Shown: positions 14,113 through 23,096 of the stretch, in pieces
Layout of the letters: every line of letters starts with the position of its first letter
Position numbering within the stretch: position 1 is the first letter of the stretch
Origin: Bacteroidota bacterium
GTDB lineage: Bacteria > Bacteroidota > Bacteroidia > Flavobacteriales > Weeksellaceae
Length of the DNA stretch: 64,000 nucleotides
Direction: 5' to 3'
NCBI GenBank assembly: GCA_023423715.1
Contig: JAFAFC010000023.1
Coordinates: 1-64,000 of the forward strand
Notes under the pieces: generated by a model
Seen by the model: only the letters and a program-made list of their open reading frames with translations
The model's database searches: none
What the model was told of the DNA's origin: nothing
Made by a program: the position numbers and the translations under genes

Positions 14113-16428
14113 TTGCCTTTGATTCGGATTTTTATTCTTTTATGTAGTTTTATTTCATTATCACTTTTTGGGCAACGTGAGGCGACTGACTGTGTTAATT
14201 TTATTCAGATTTGTGGCAATCAAACAATTTCGTTGAATCCCGCAGGAAGTGGAGTTCAGGAGCTGAATTATTACAATGTTTGTAATGGAACGGAAAATAA
14301 TTCATTATGGATTCGCTTTACCGTAAAAACTTCTGGAACATTGGGTTTTGATTTAATTCCAGACAGCTCTGATATTAATGTTGATTACGATTTTTGGATT
14401 TTTGGTCCCAACGTGTCATGCAGCAATTTTGGCTCAGCAATTCGGTGTTCTACGACCAATCCAAAACAATCTGGTGCGGCTAATAATCATACCGGGATGA
14501 GAGATTCAGAGCCTGATGGCGATTTTTCTGAAGGTCCGGGCTCCAACGGCGACAATTATATTAAATCTCTAAACGTTGTTGCGGGAGAATCCTATTTTTT
14601 GTTGATTGATCGGCCGATCGGAGATAGTTCATTTAAGCTAAATTGGACAGGGACCGCAAATTTGGAAGATCCTTTTGGAACGGCACCAAAAGCTTTTGGA
14701 GTTCCAAGTTCGGTTGAAATCTGCAATATCAATTCCACGCTAGATTTTTCAAGTTTTGATGCGAAAATTTTAAATAACAATCCTGATTTTGAAGTCTATT
14801 ATTACAACTCTAATGAAGATGCGAGTTATGATCAAAATAGATTAACAGGAATCACGACTATTGAGTCTAAAAAGTATTATTATCGAATTCAAAGTTTAAA
14901 AACGCATTGTTTTCAAGTTGGCTCAATCGATGTTATTCGAAATCCTTTGGTTTTAAAAACCGACGAGTTGAAAGTTTGCTCTACAAATGGTTTAGGAATA
15001 TTCAATTTGTTAAATACGAAACTTACTGACGATGCCATCAATCAAATTCACTTTTACGAAACTCGAGTTGCAGCCGAAAATCATATTTCAGGAACAGAAA
15101 TTCTAAATCCAAATGCATACTCGTCTGCGGAAAAAACAGTGTATGCTTGGGTAAAATTAATTGATGGTTGCGAAGCGGTGACGGAAGTGAAATTATCATT
15201 TTTCCCCATTCCAAATGTGAATGTCGCGTTATTTAATTCAGAATTTTGTGATGACAATTTTGATGGGAAAATTCCAGTTCAGTTTGCAGCTATTACATCA
15301 ACGATGGTTCAAAACAGTTCCAATTTTGATGTGATTTATACACTCGTTTCTGATCCAAGTCAGGTTTTGCCGAATTCATGGTCATTTTCTCAAGATACAG
15401 AGGTTCAAGTTGAGGTGAAAAGTAAAAACGGTTGTCCATCCGCCTTTGGGATTATTCATTTTAAGATTAAGCCAAGATTGTTGGTGGATTTGCAACGTCA
15501 TTTTGATATTTGTGATTCAGATTTGAGTGGGAAAGAGGATGTTAATTTATTTGATTTAGCAAAACAAATCGCCAATTATTCCCAAGTTAGTTACTTTAAA
15601 ACCCGATCAGATGCATGGCTGAATAAAAATTCAATTTCAGAAAATCAAACAATTTCTGCAGATTCTGATTTTTATTTTCGATGGAAAGATGCTTCCAGTT
15701 GCGATGAAATTACGCATGTAAGTGTTACGTTTAATCAAAGCAGAAAATCCGAAACCTTGAAAGATGTGGTGATTTGCCCAAGGGCCAAAACGAATTTAGA
15801 TGCAGGTGCAGGTTATTCGGCGTACATATGGAGTAATGGTAGTAAAACGGCTAGTTCGGGCGATCTTGCGGTTGGGAAATATTGGGTCGATCTTTTTGTT
15901 GGAAACTGCAGTTATCGGCAGCATGTTGAAGTCTTCGCTGAATCTAGTTTGATAATTACAGATATTAAAGTTAAAAATAATACAGCAACCATATCCGTTG
16001 AAGGTGGTTCTTCAGCTTACGAATATTCTTTGGATGGTGTCCATTGGTTTTCATCTCCCGTTTTTACCGACTTAACATACGGAATTCATAAAGCTTATGT
16101 GCGAAATCAAATGAAATGTGAAGTCGTTTCTGCAGAGTTTTTGAATCTCAATTTGATAAACGCAATTACTCCCAACGATGATGGAATAAACGATCATCTT
16201 GATTTTTCTGGTTTGAAAATTAAAAAAGACGTTCGTTTTTTAGTGTTCGACCGATTTGGGAAAGAAGTGTTTCAAGCCAAAGAAAATTCTTTTATTTGGG
16301 ACGGGAAAAGTGACTTGAAAAGACCGCTTCCTAGTGGTACGTATTGGTATATTTTAGAGTGGATAGAGCCGCTTTCAGGGGTGAAAATGCAATTTCATTC
16401 TTGGATTCTATTAAAAAATAGAAATTGA
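14113..16428 (+). CDS. T9SS type B sorting domain protein (gliding-associated CTD)
   Basis: This secreted protein of 771 aa starts with TTG: a stop codon lies directly upstream at 14110, no in-frame ATG follows before the signal peptide, and MPLIRIFILLCSFISLSLFG is a good Sec signal. The body has Ig/PKD-like repeats with paired cysteines. The last 90 residues form the CHU_C type B sorting domain: NAITPNDDGINDHLDF, then VRFLVFDRFGKEVF, WDGKSD and LPSGTYWYIL. These domains direct export through the type IX system and surface display or release. The cargo's activity is unknown; adhesion is plausible. Confidence 0.88.
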   Translation: MPLIRIFILLCSFISLSLFGQREATDCVNFIQICGNQTISLNPAGSGVQELNYYNVCNGTENNSLWIRFTVKTSGTLGFDLIPDSSDINVDYDFWIFGPNVSCSNFGSAIRCSTTNPKQSGAANNHTGMRDSEPDGDFSEGPGSNGDNYIKSLNVVAGESYFLLIDRPIGDSSFKLNWTGTANLEDPFGTAPKAFGVPSSVEICNINSTLDFSSFDAKILNNNPDFEVYYYNSNEDASYDQNRLTGITTIESKKYYYRIQSLKTHCFQVGSIDVIRNPLVLKTDELKVCSTNGLGIFNLLNTKLTDDAINQIHFYETRVAAENHISGTEILNPNAYSSAEKTVYAWVKLIDGCEAVTEVKLSFFPIPNVNVALFNSEFCDDNFDGKIPVQFAAITSTMVQNSSNFDVIYTLVSDPSQVLPNSWSFSQDTEVQVEVKSKNGCPSAFGIIHFKIKPRLLVDLQRHFDICDSDLSGKEDVNLFDLAKQIANYSQVSYFKTRSDAWLNKNSISENQTISADSDFYFRWKDASSCDEITHVSVTFNQSRKSETLKDVVICPRAKTNLDAGAGYSAYIWSNGSKTASSGDLAVGKYWVDLFVGNCSYRQHVEVFAESSLIITDIKVKNNTATISVEGGSSAYEYSLDGVHWFSSPVFTDLTYGIHKAYVRNQMKCEVVSAEFLNLNLINAITPNDDGINDHLDFSGLKIKKDVRFLVFDRFGKEVFQAKENSFIWDGKSDLKRPLPSGTYWYILEWIEPLSGVKMQFHSWILLKNRN

Positions 16429-16463
16429 CACGCATTTTTTTTCATAAAATGGCATCGATGAGA

Positions 16464-16493
16464 TTGTTAAATAAAAATTTAATCTTATCTTTG
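16464..16493 (+). promoter_or_regulatory. Bacteroidota promoter of rpsP (TTG-N19-TATCTTTG)
   Basis: TTG at 16464-16466, 19-nt spacing, TATCTTTG at 16486-16493. Both elements fit the TTG-N17-23-TAnnTTTG consensus; leader about 44 nt. Confidence 0.75.
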
Positions 16494-16539
16494 CAGCCTT
16501 AATAATTAACCGGGACGAGTTCCCAAAAATCAAAATTAT

Positions 16540-17109
16540 ATGTCAGTAAAAATTAGATTACAAAGACACGGTAAAAAAGGAAAACCGTTTTTCCACATTG
16601 TAGTAGCAGATTCAAGAGCGAAAAGAGATGGTAAATTCATCGAAAAAATCGGAATCTACAACCCAATTACAAACCCTGCAACTATCGAATTAAATGTTGA
16701 TTCTGCAGTAAAGTGGTTAAACAGCGGTGCACAGCCTACTGATACGGCTAGAGCAATCCTTTCTTACAAAGGAGCATTGTACAAAAAACACCTTCAAGGT
16801 GGTGTTGCTAAAGGTGCTTTTGACGAAGCTGAAGCTGAGAAGAGATTCGCGGCTTGGGTTGAGGCTAAAGATGCTAAAGTACAAGGTAAAGTTGAAGGTT
16901 TGGCTACAGCAAAATCGGATGCTAAAAAAGCAGCTTTCGAAGCTGAACAAAAAGTAAACGAAGCTAGAATCGCAGCTGCTGCTAAAGCAGAAGCTGACGC
17001 TCAAGCTGCTGACGTTGCAGAAGAAACTGCTGAAGCAACAGAAGAAGTTACAGAAGTTATCAATGAAGAGTCTGCTGAAGCTGGAGAAACTCCAGAAGCA
17101 GAAGCTTAA
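16540..17109 (+). CDS. rpsP: 30S ribosomal protein S16
   Basis: The first 80 residues are canonical S16: VKIRLQRHGKKGKPFFHIVVADSRAKRDGKFIEKIG begins the protein (shown here only as its start and end, VKIRLQRHGKK and FIEKIG), followed by NPITNP and KWLNSGAQPTDTA. S16 sits in the 30S body and helps assembly. Total length is 189 aa; the extra ~90 residues are an Ala/Glu/Lys-rich tail ending in an acidic stretch, an extension common in Bacteroidota but of unknown role. rimM follows, with a terminator and fresh promoter box in between. Confidence 0.97.
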   Translation: MSVKIRLQRHGKKGKPFFHIVVADSRAKRDGKFIEKIGIYNPITNPATIELNVDSAVKWLNSGAQPTDTARAILSYKGALYKKHLQGGVAKGAFDEAEAEKRFAAWVEAKDAKVQGKVEGLATAKSDAKKAAFEAEQKVNEARIAAAAKAEADAQAADVAEETAEATEEVTEVINEESAEAGETPEAEA

Positions 17110-17134
17110 TTAGATAGAAAATTAAGACTAAGTG

Positions 17135-17166
17135 AAAGACGCGATTATTCGCGTCTTTGCTTTTTA
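17135..17166 (+). terminator. Intrinsic terminator after rpsP
   Basis: 9-bp stem AAAGACGCG / CGCGTCTTT, loop ATTATT, then GCTTTTT. Confidence 0.75.
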
Positions 17167-17174
17167 TATCTTTG
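17167..17174 (+). promoter_or_regulatory. -7 promoter box (TATCTTTG) for rimM
   Basis: Exact TAnnTTTG directly after the rpsP terminator and 25 nt before the rimM ATG, so rimM can be transcribed independently. Confidence 0.55.
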
Positions 17175-17199
17175 TTATTATACCTTTTTATTCGATTTC

Positions 17200-17742
17200 A
17201 TGAAAAAAGAAGATTGCTATTTCTTAGGAAAAATTACGCGCCGTCATGGTTTGCAAGGAAATGTTATTTTAAAGTTAGACACCGATCAGCCAGAACTTTA
17301 CAACAAGTTGGGTTCTATCTTGGTGGAAGTGAATGGTCTTTTGGTTCCGTTTTTTGTTGAAAAACAACAATGGCATAGAGAAGATAAAATTCTAACTTTC
17401 AAAAATGCATCCGAGGCAATGGTTGATCAAACGGTTGGGAAAAATGTTTTTCTACCACTAGATACGTTGCCGGTTTTAACAGGAAAGCAGTTTTATTATC
17501 ATGAGATTAAAGCTTTTGAAATTGTTGATGAACAAGGACGAAGCTGCGGAAGAATTAAAGAAGTGAATGACCAAACAGCTCAACATTATTTTGTTTTGAA
17601 TTTGAATGATAAAGACGTTATTATTCCGATTATTAAAGATTGGATTGATGAGGTTGATCGGGAAAAAAAACAAATCAAAATGCATCTTCCCGATGGTTTA
17701 TTAGAAGTATTTCTAGATCCGCCAGGTAACGATGAAAACTAA
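17200..17742 (+). CDS. rimM: Ribosome maturation factor RimM
   Basis: The 180-aa protein starts with CYFLGKITRRHGLQGNVILK, the RimM N-terminal barrel signature with the conserved Gly-Leu-x-Gly. The C-terminal PRC-barrel domain has YYHEIKAFEIVDEQGRSCG and IIPIIKDWIDEVDREKKQI, ending HLPDGLLEVF. RimM binds S19 and helps 30S head assembly. Position after rpsP is the conserved order; trmD and rplS do not follow here. A terminator comes after it. Confidence 0.95.
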   Translation: MKKEDCYFLGKITRRHGLQGNVILKLDTDQPELYNKLGSILVEVNGLLVPFFVEKQQWHREDKILTFKNASEAMVDQTVGKNVFLPLDTLPVLTGKQFYYHEIKAFEIVDEQGRSCGRIKEVNDQTAQHYFVLNLNDKDVIIPIIKDWIDEVDREKKQIKMHLPDGLLEVFLDPPGNDEN

Positions 17743-17745
17743 TAC

Positions 17746-17772
17746 AACCGCTTCTTATGAAGCGGTTTTTTT
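17746..17772 (+). terminator. Intrinsic terminator after rimM
   Basis: 9-bp stem AACCGCTTC / GAAGCGGTT with TTAT loop and seven T. Confidence 0.85.
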
Positions 17773-17804
17773 ATGACGATGATTTATTTTGCTTCAGAAT
17801 GCTT

Positions 17805-17812
17805 TATCTTTG
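17805..17812 (+). promoter_or_regulatory. -7 promoter box (TATCTTTG) for rnpB
   Basis: Exact TAnnTTTG; the expected transcription start about 3 nt after it (near 17815) agrees with the RNA 5' end deduced from pairing at 17818. Confidence 0.7.
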
Positions 17813-17817
17813 CACCT

Positions 17818-18145
17818 CACGAGAATTTCGGCCTGTTGATTCTCTTTTCGAAGAGGGTAGGAAAGTCCGGACTCCAAAGAGCAGCATAGCGGATAACATC
17901 CGTCCGTCGCAAGGCGAGGACAAGTGCAACAGAAAGCAAGTACAGTTCGGCTGTAGTGAAACCAGGTAAACTCTATGCGGAGCAATGATAAGTATATCGG
18001 GTTTTTGGTTCGCCAAAATAGAAGCGGCTCGTTTCGAATACCGAGGGGTAATCAGCTCAAGTCCTGTAGTAATGCAGAACGTAGATAAATAACAGGCATT
18101 TTGGCTTGTCCAAAATACAGAATCCGGCTTATAGATTTTCTCGTG
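17818..18145 (+). ncRNA. rnpB: RNase P RNA, bacterial class A
   Basis: About 328 nt. The 5' end CACGAGAA (17818-17825) pairs with TTCTCGTG (18138-18145), giving helix P1, and a T6 run follows. The universal core word AGGAAAGTCCGGACTCC lies near 17860, CAACAGAAAGCAAGTACAG near 17928 (J11/12 region), GAAACCAGGTAAACTC near 17960 and GGGTAATCAGCTCAAG-like 3' core near 18045. RNase P RNA is the catalytic subunit that removes tRNA 5' leaders. Its last 17 nt overlap the 3' end of the convergent CPBP gene. Confidence 0.95.
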
Positions 18146-18932
18146 TTTTTTCTGTATTCCTCCAAAAAATTTGGGCTGCAACTAGAAAAAGTAGCGTTCC
18201 CAATCCAAAAATCAACCAATACCAAAGGTTGTATTTCAAGTCGTAGAATGTATTCCAAAGATCAACTAAGTAAAACTGACCAATGAGAGCAAAAAGGTTG
18301 TTTACAAAATGAAAGAGGATGGAATACATGATTTTCCCTGTTCGGTAATAAATCAATGCAGAAGTACATCCAACCAAAAATGTAGAGACTAACTTATTCG
18401 CCATCGGAAGATGAATTAACGAAAAGTAAAATGACGAAACAAGAAGTGAAGTCATCAAGGTGTTTTCCTTCAGCATTTGTTTAAAAAATACTTTTCGAAA
18501 AAGGAGTTCCTCAAAAATTGGAGCAATAATCAAGGTTGGAATTAACGTCATGATAAATTCAGAATCGAATTTTACACCTGGACTTCCTTTTAAATTAGGA
18601 ATATCAGGAAATCGTATATCATGATAGATATCTAGAAAAGGTTGTACAAAAATTTGAATCCCAATCACTAAAAAGAGCAACGGAATCCAAATTTTATCTT
18701 GAAGCGGAACTGTAAAATCTCGCCAACTGAAAAAAGCAAATTTCCTTTCTAAAATGAATTTCCAAATCAGGATATAAACCAAAGCAAAGATGATGATTGG
18801 TAAAATGTTGACAAATAATTTCCATGCATAATCAGGGACAATCCAATTGCCAACGCTGGAGACAACAATGCCAACAATGAGGAAAATACACCAACAAACA
18901 ATAAAATAGAGAAAGGAATCTACAAGTTTCAC
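18129..18932 (-). CDS. CPBP family intramembrane metalloprotease
   Basis: The 267-aa protein has about seven hydrophobic segments. Abi/CPBP motifs are present in order: motif 1 FEELLFRKVFFKQML (Glu-Glu pair plus FR), motif 2 FSLIHLP (His), and motif 3 LFHFVNNLFAL (His/Asn). These residues form the Rce1-like catalytic site in the membrane. Substrates in bacteria are mostly unknown. The start overlaps the PPK2 stop by 4 nt (ATGA), so they are coupled. The stop codon lies inside the 3' end of rnpB on the other strand. Confidence 0.88.
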   Translation of the reverse strand: MKLVDSFLYFIVCWCIFLIVGIVVSSVGNWIVPDYAWKLFVNILPIIIFALVYILIWKFILERKFAFFSWRDFTVPLQDKIWIPLLFLVIGIQIFVQPFLDIYHDIRFPDIPNLKGSPGVKFDSEFIMTLIPTLIIAPIFEELLFRKVFFKQMLKENTLMTSLLVSSFYFSLIHLPMANKLVSTFLVGCTSALIYYRTGKIMYSILFHFVNNLFALIGQFYLVDLWNTFYDLKYNLWYWLIFGLGTLLFLVAAQIFWRNTEKTRENL

Positions 18933-19804
18933 GAGCCTTTCGAAAGTTGTTCTTTAGCTGCTTCTAGCCCTTTTTCTTCATCAGCTGAAAGAACAGGAAA
19001 TTTCAAATCCATTCCTTTAAGTGTATCAATAATAATTTGGATGGCTGATAATCTTGAAAGCCATTTTTGATCCGCAGGAAGCACGTACCAAGGCGATTTA
19101 TCCGTATTCGTTTCGCGAATTGCTTTTTCGTAGGCTTTCATATAGTCTTTCCAAAGCGCACGTTCTTTAAGGTCGCCCGAAGAGAATTTCCAATTTTTGT
19201 CTTTTTCATTAATTCGATCTAAGAAACGCTGCTTTTGCTCGTCTTGGGAAACATTCAAAAAGAATTTAATAACCGTCGTTCCATTTTGAGTTAGATGTTT
19301 TTCAAAATTCTGAATGGATTCATATCGGTTATCCCAAAATTTATCATCAAAATCGGAAACTTTTTTCCACGTTTTCTCACTAAGATTGTATTCTGGGTGC
19401 ACTTTACAAACCAAAACACTTTCGTAATGACTGCGATTGAAAATTCCAATTTTTCCTTTTTCGGGTAGCGCAATATAGTGACGCCACAGGAAATCGTGTT
19501 CGTATTCGCTGGAATTGGGCGTTTTAAAACTATGAACTTCACAACCCTGAGGGTTAACTCCTCCAAAAACATGTTCTATTAAAGAATCTTTTCCCGCCGC
19601 ATCCATCGCTTGAATGACGATAAGTAAGGCTTGGCTCCCATCAGCATACAATTTTTCTTGCAATGCCTTCAGTTCTTCTTTTAGTTCTATCAGAAGCTTT
19701 TCACCATCTTCTTTTTTTAATTTAGATTTAAACTCGGTATTGGCTTTTGAGATATCAAAATTGCTTTCAGCACGGAATAGTTTTTTGAAGTTGTAATTTT
19801 CCAT
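18929..19804 (-). CDS. PPK2 family polyphosphate kinase
   Basis: The 291-aa cytosolic enzyme has Walker A IQAMDAAGKDSLIEHVFGG (near 65-85), a following NPQGCEVHSF block, the lid-like DRIN and a WYVLPADQKW segment near 235, all typical of PPK2. The enzyme transfers phosphate between polyphosphate and nucleotides (NDP or NMP). The PPK2 subclass, and hence substrate preference, cannot be fixed by eye. The gene is coupled by a 4-nt overlap to the CPBP protease. Confidence 0.93.
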   Translation of the reverse strand: MENYNFKKLFRAESNFDISKANTEFKSKLKKEDGEKLLIELKEELKALQEKLYADGSQALLIVIQAMDAAGKDSLIEHVFGGVNPQGCEVHSFKTPNSSEYEHDFLWRHYIALPEKGKIGIFNRSHYESVLVCKVHPEYNLSEKTWKKVSDFDDKFWDNRYESIQNFEKHLTQNGTTVIKFFLNVSQDEQKQRFLDRINEKDKNWKFSSGDLKERALWKDYMKAYEKAIRETNTDKSPWYVLPADQKWLSRLSAIQIIIDTLKGMDLKFPVLSADEEKGLEAAKEQLSKGS

Positions 19805-19834
19805 AATTCAGGTTTTCAAGTATTAAAAATAAAA

Positions 19835-19860
19835 AAATCATCCTTAAAAAAGGATGATTT
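19835..19860 (-). terminator. Intrinsic terminator of DUF1573 gene
   Basis: 11-bp stem AAATCATCCTT / AAGGATGATTT, loop AAAA, followed on the minus strand by T7. Confidence 0.85.
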
Positions 19861-19884
19861 CGAAGACATTATTTTAGTATCGTC

Positions 19885-20268
19885 TTATTTTTTAGCTGCC
19901 GGTTCTACAATACCTTTAATGTGTACAACAGAACGGCTGTTTTTATCGTCGTTAGAATAAACTTCTACCATTTTCTGGAAACCATTCGGTTCTAATAATT
20001 CCGTATTGTAATGAACGGTGATTTTTCCTGATTTTCCAGGTAAGATAGGCTCTTTATTCCATTGTGGGATCGTACATCCACATGTAGATGTTACGTTAGA
20101 GATAATTAATGGCTTATCACCTGTATTTGTTACAGTAAAAACGCGGTTGCCATCGCTTCCTTGTTTTACTTTTCCGTAATCGATAATTGTTTTATCAAAT
20201 GTTATAGTTTGAGCAGAAGCTAAAGCTGCGAAACCAACTAAGGCTAATCCTGCAATCATTTTTTTCAT
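19885..20268 (-). CDS. DUF1573 domain protein, secreted
   Basis: The 127-aa protein has a signal peptide cleaved after ALASAQ and one Ig-like DUF1573 domain: ITFDKTIIDYGKVKQGSDG, then FTVTNTGDKPLIISNVTSTCGCT with the conserved CGC, and PGKSGKITVHYNT. The domain is a beta sandwich found widely in secreted Bacteroidota proteins; its function is unknown. It ends EPAAKK. It is monocistronic, divergent from valS, with its own promoter box and terminator. Confidence 0.92.
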   Translation of the reverse strand: MKKMIAGLALVGFAALASAQTITFDKTIIDYGKVKQGSDGNRVFTVTNTGDKPLIISNVTSTCGCTIPQWNKEPILPGKSGKITVHYNTELLEPNGFQKMVEVYSNDDKNSRSVVHIKGIVEPAAKK

Positions 20269-20314
20269 ATCTGTTCGGTTTTTTAAATTGATATTTAAAC
20301 TTGTTTTAAGGGTA

Positions 20315-20322
20315 CAAAGTTA
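20315..20322 (-). promoter_or_regulatory. -7 promoter box (TAACTTTG) for DUF1573 gene
   Basis: Exact TAnnTTTG on the minus strand, 46 nt before the ATG at 20268; divergent from the valS promoter. Confidence 0.55.
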
Positions 20323-20339
20323 AAAATAATTCTAAAACT

Positions 20340-20370
20340 TTGTTTTAATTTTTTAGTTAGACTATTTTTG
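20340..20370 (+). promoter_or_regulatory. Promoter of valS (TTG-N20-TATTTTTG)
   Basis: TTG 20340-20342, 20-nt spacer, TATTTTTG 20363-20370; leader about 23 nt. Confidence 0.7.
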
Positions 20371-20395
20371 CAAATAGTAAGCCAAAAATTGAATT

Positions 20396-23011
20396 ATGAC
20401 GATTTCAGACAAATACAGTCCAAAAGAAACCGAACAGAAGTGGTATGAATACTGGATGGAGAACAAATTTTTCCATTCTACTCCCGATAACAGACCGCCG
20501 TATACTATTGTTATTCCACCACCAAACGTGACTGGAATCTTGCATATGGGGCATATGTTAAACAATACAATTCAGGATGTTTTGGTCAGAAGAGCTCGTA
20601 TGCGTGGGTTTAACGCATGTTGGGTTCCAGGGACAGACCACGCCTCTATTGCAACAGAGGCGAAAGTGGTAGCGAAACTGAAGTCGGAAGGAATCAACAA
20701 ATCGGATATTACAAGAGAAGAGTTTTTGAAACACGCTTGGGATTGGACGGACCAATATGGTGGAACCATTTTAGAGCAGTTGAAAAAACTAGGATGTTCT
20801 TGTGATTGGGATCGTACGCGTTTTACTTTAGAAGATAAATTATCACAACAGGTAATTAAAAGCTTTGTTGATTTATATAATAAAGGTTTGATTTATCGTG
20901 GCTACCGAATGGTAAACTGGGATCCCGAGGCAAAAACCAATATTTCCGATGAAGAAGTTATTTTCAAAGAACAAAACGGAAAATTGTTCTATTTGAAATA
21001 TCAAATTGAAGGAAGTGAAGAGTTTTTAACGGTTGCTACAACGCGTCCTGAAACTATTTTTGGAGATACTGCAGTTTGTGTTAACCCTAATGATGAACGT
21101 TACACGCATTTGAAAGGTCAAAAAGTAATTGTACCTATTGCAAATCGTGTGATTCCTATAATTGAAGACGAATATGTTGATATTGAATTCGGAACAGGAG
21201 CATTGAAAATTACGCCTGCTCATGATACGAATGACTATGAAATTGGACAGAGACACCAACTTCCGATGATTGATTCGATGGATGATGATGCTAATTTGAA
21301 TGAGCATGGATTGCATTATGCAGGACAAAACAGATTTGAAGTTCGTAAGCAAATCGTAAAAGAATTAGAAGAAAAAGGTCTTTTGTTGAAGGCAGAAGAT
21401 TATGTAAATAAAGTAGGAACGTCGGAGCGTACAGGTGCGGTTATTGAGCCTAAAATTTCGCAACAATGGTTTTTGAAAATGGCAGACATTGCAAAACCTG
21501 CTTTGGATGTCGTGATGAATGATGAGGTAAGTTTTTACCCAGACAAATTCAAGAATACCTATAAATATTGGATGGAAAACATCCGCGATTGGAATATTTC
21601 TCGTCAGTTATGGTGGGGACAACAGATTCCAGCATTTTATTATGGAATTGGCGAAAATGATTTCGTTGTTGCCGAAACGATTGAAGAGGCTTTAATTTTA
21701 GCGATAGAAAAGTCTCAAAATCCAAATCTTGAAATTTCCAATTTGACTCAAGATGAAGATGCGCTAGATACCTGGTTTTCATCGTGGTTGTGGCCAATGT
21801 CGGTATTTGATGGAATGTTAGATCCAGAAAATAAAGATATTTCGTATTACTATCCAACATCGGATTTGGTTACGGGACCGGATATTATTTTCTTCTGGGT
21901 GGCTCGAATGATTATGGCCGGATTGGAATTCCGTGGAGAAGTACCGTTCAAAAATGTGTATTTTACAGGAATTGTACGTGATAAACAACGTCGTAAAATG
22001 TCCAAATCTTTAGGGAACTCTCCAGATCCTTTAGAATTGATTGAAAAATACGGAGCCGATAGCGTTCGTGTTGGGATTTTGTTGAGTTCGGCTGCTGGAA
22101 ACGACTTGCTTTTTGATGAAGATTTAATGCTTCAAGGAAGAAACTTCGCAACAAAAATTTGGAATGCCTTCAAATTAACACAAAGTTGGAAGCAAGAAGA
22201 AAAAGCACCGAATGAAGCCGAACTTCAAACGATTGAATGGTTCAGAAATCAATTGAATAAAACAATTGCGGAAATCAACGATCAGTTTGAGAAATTTAGA
22301 ATTTCGGATGCATTGCATTTGATTTATAAACTAATTTGGGACGACTTCTGTTCTTGGTATTTAGAGGCCGTGAAGCCAAATTATGGTGAAGCTATTTCTA
22401 CAGAAGTATATCAAAAAACGATGGATTATTTCGGTGAATTATTGAAATTATTACATCCATTCATGCCGTTCTTATCGGAAGAGCTTTGGCAACATATTGC
22501 TCCGAGAAATACCGAGGAAGCGTTGATCATTACACAACAAATGACTTCTTCAACGTTTGATGGAGTTGCAATTGAAAATTTTGAAACCGCGAAAGAAATT
22601 ATTTCTGGAGTTCGTAATTACAGACAAAGCAAAGGAATTTCACCGAGAGAAGTTGTTGAAGCATTTACCAATGCGGCTTCGTTTGCAAATCAAGCGGTTA
22701 TCACGAAACTTGCGAATGTAGAAACCATTCATTTCAATACGAAAACCGACAAGCCGAGTTTTACATTCTTGGTAGGAGCAACAGAAGTTTCTATTCCACT
22801 AAGCGAAAGTTTAGATTTAGAAGAAGAAAAGAAGAAAACGGAAGAAGAACTTTCGTATTTGAAAGGATTTTTAATTTCGGTTCAGAAAAAACTATCGAAC
22901 GAGAAGTTTGTAAGCGGAGCACCAGCGAATGTAGTTGATGTAGAACGTAAAAAACAAAAAGATACCGAAGAGAAAATTGCAATTCTAGAAGAAAAGCTAA
23001 AATCTCTATAA
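20396..23011 (+). CDS. valS: Valine--tRNA ligase
   Basis: The 871-aa class I synthetase charges tRNA-Val. HIGH variant HMGH is at 50-53 after PPPNVTGIL, and KMSKS is at 534-538. The editing-domain stretch TTRPETIFGDTAVCVNP is near 217, and the C-terminal helical arm (from about 800) is the coiled-coil VEEKKKTEEELSYLKG type. The protein is full length with no unusual residue. It has its own promoter and is followed by a terminator that overlaps the long frame of the next gene. Confidence 0.98.
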   Translation: MTISDKYSPKETEQKWYEYWMENKFFHSTPDNRPPYTIVIPPPNVTGILHMGHMLNNTIQDVLVRRARMRGFNACWVPGTDHASIATEAKVVAKLKSEGINKSDITREEFLKHAWDWTDQYGGTILEQLKKLGCSCDWDRTRFTLEDKLSQQVIKSFVDLYNKGLIYRGYRMVNWDPEAKTNISDEEVIFKEQNGKLFYLKYQIEGSEEFLTVATTRPETIFGDTAVCVNPNDERYTHLKGQKVIVPIANRVIPIIEDEYVDIEFGTGALKITPAHDTNDYEIGQRHQLPMIDSMDDDANLNEHGLHYAGQNRFEVRKQIVKELEEKGLLLKAEDYVNKVGTSERTGAVIEPKISQQWFLKMADIAKPALDVVMNDEVSFYPDKFKNTYKYWMENIRDWNISRQLWWGQQIPAFYYGIGENDFVVAETIEEALILAIEKSQNPNLEISNLTQDEDALDTWFSSWLWPMSVFDGMLDPENKDISYYYPTSDLVTGPDIIFFWVARMIMAGLEFRGEVPFKNVYFTGIVRDKQRRKMSKSLGNSPDPLELIEKYGADSVRVGILLSSAAGNDLLFDEDLMLQGRNFATKIWNAFKLTQSWKQEEKAPNEAELQTIEWFRNQLNKTIAEINDQFEKFRISDALHLIYKLIWDDFCSWYLEAVKPNYGEAISTEVYQKTMDYFGELLKLLHPFMPFLSEELWQHIAPRNTEEALIITQQMTSSTFDGVAIENFETAKEIISGVRNYRQSKGISPREVVEAFTNAASFANQAVITKLANVETIHFNTKTDKPSFTFLVGATEVSIPLSESLDLEEEKKKTEEELSYLKGFLISVQKKLSNEKFVSGAPANVVDVERKKQKDTEEKIAILEEKLKSL

Positions 23012-23033
23012 AAACGTATAAAATCATCATCGG

Positions 23034-23067
23034 AAAAGACTAATGAACGTTTGTTTTTTAGTCTTTT
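23034..23067 (+). terminator. Intrinsic terminator after valS
   Basis: 10-bp stem AAAAGACTAA / TTAGTCTTTT with a 14-nt loop and T-rich tail. It lies upstream of the true DUF4241 start. Confidence 0.7.
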
Positions 23068-23096
23068 TCTTTACCTTTATTCCTTATTTTAAAGTC

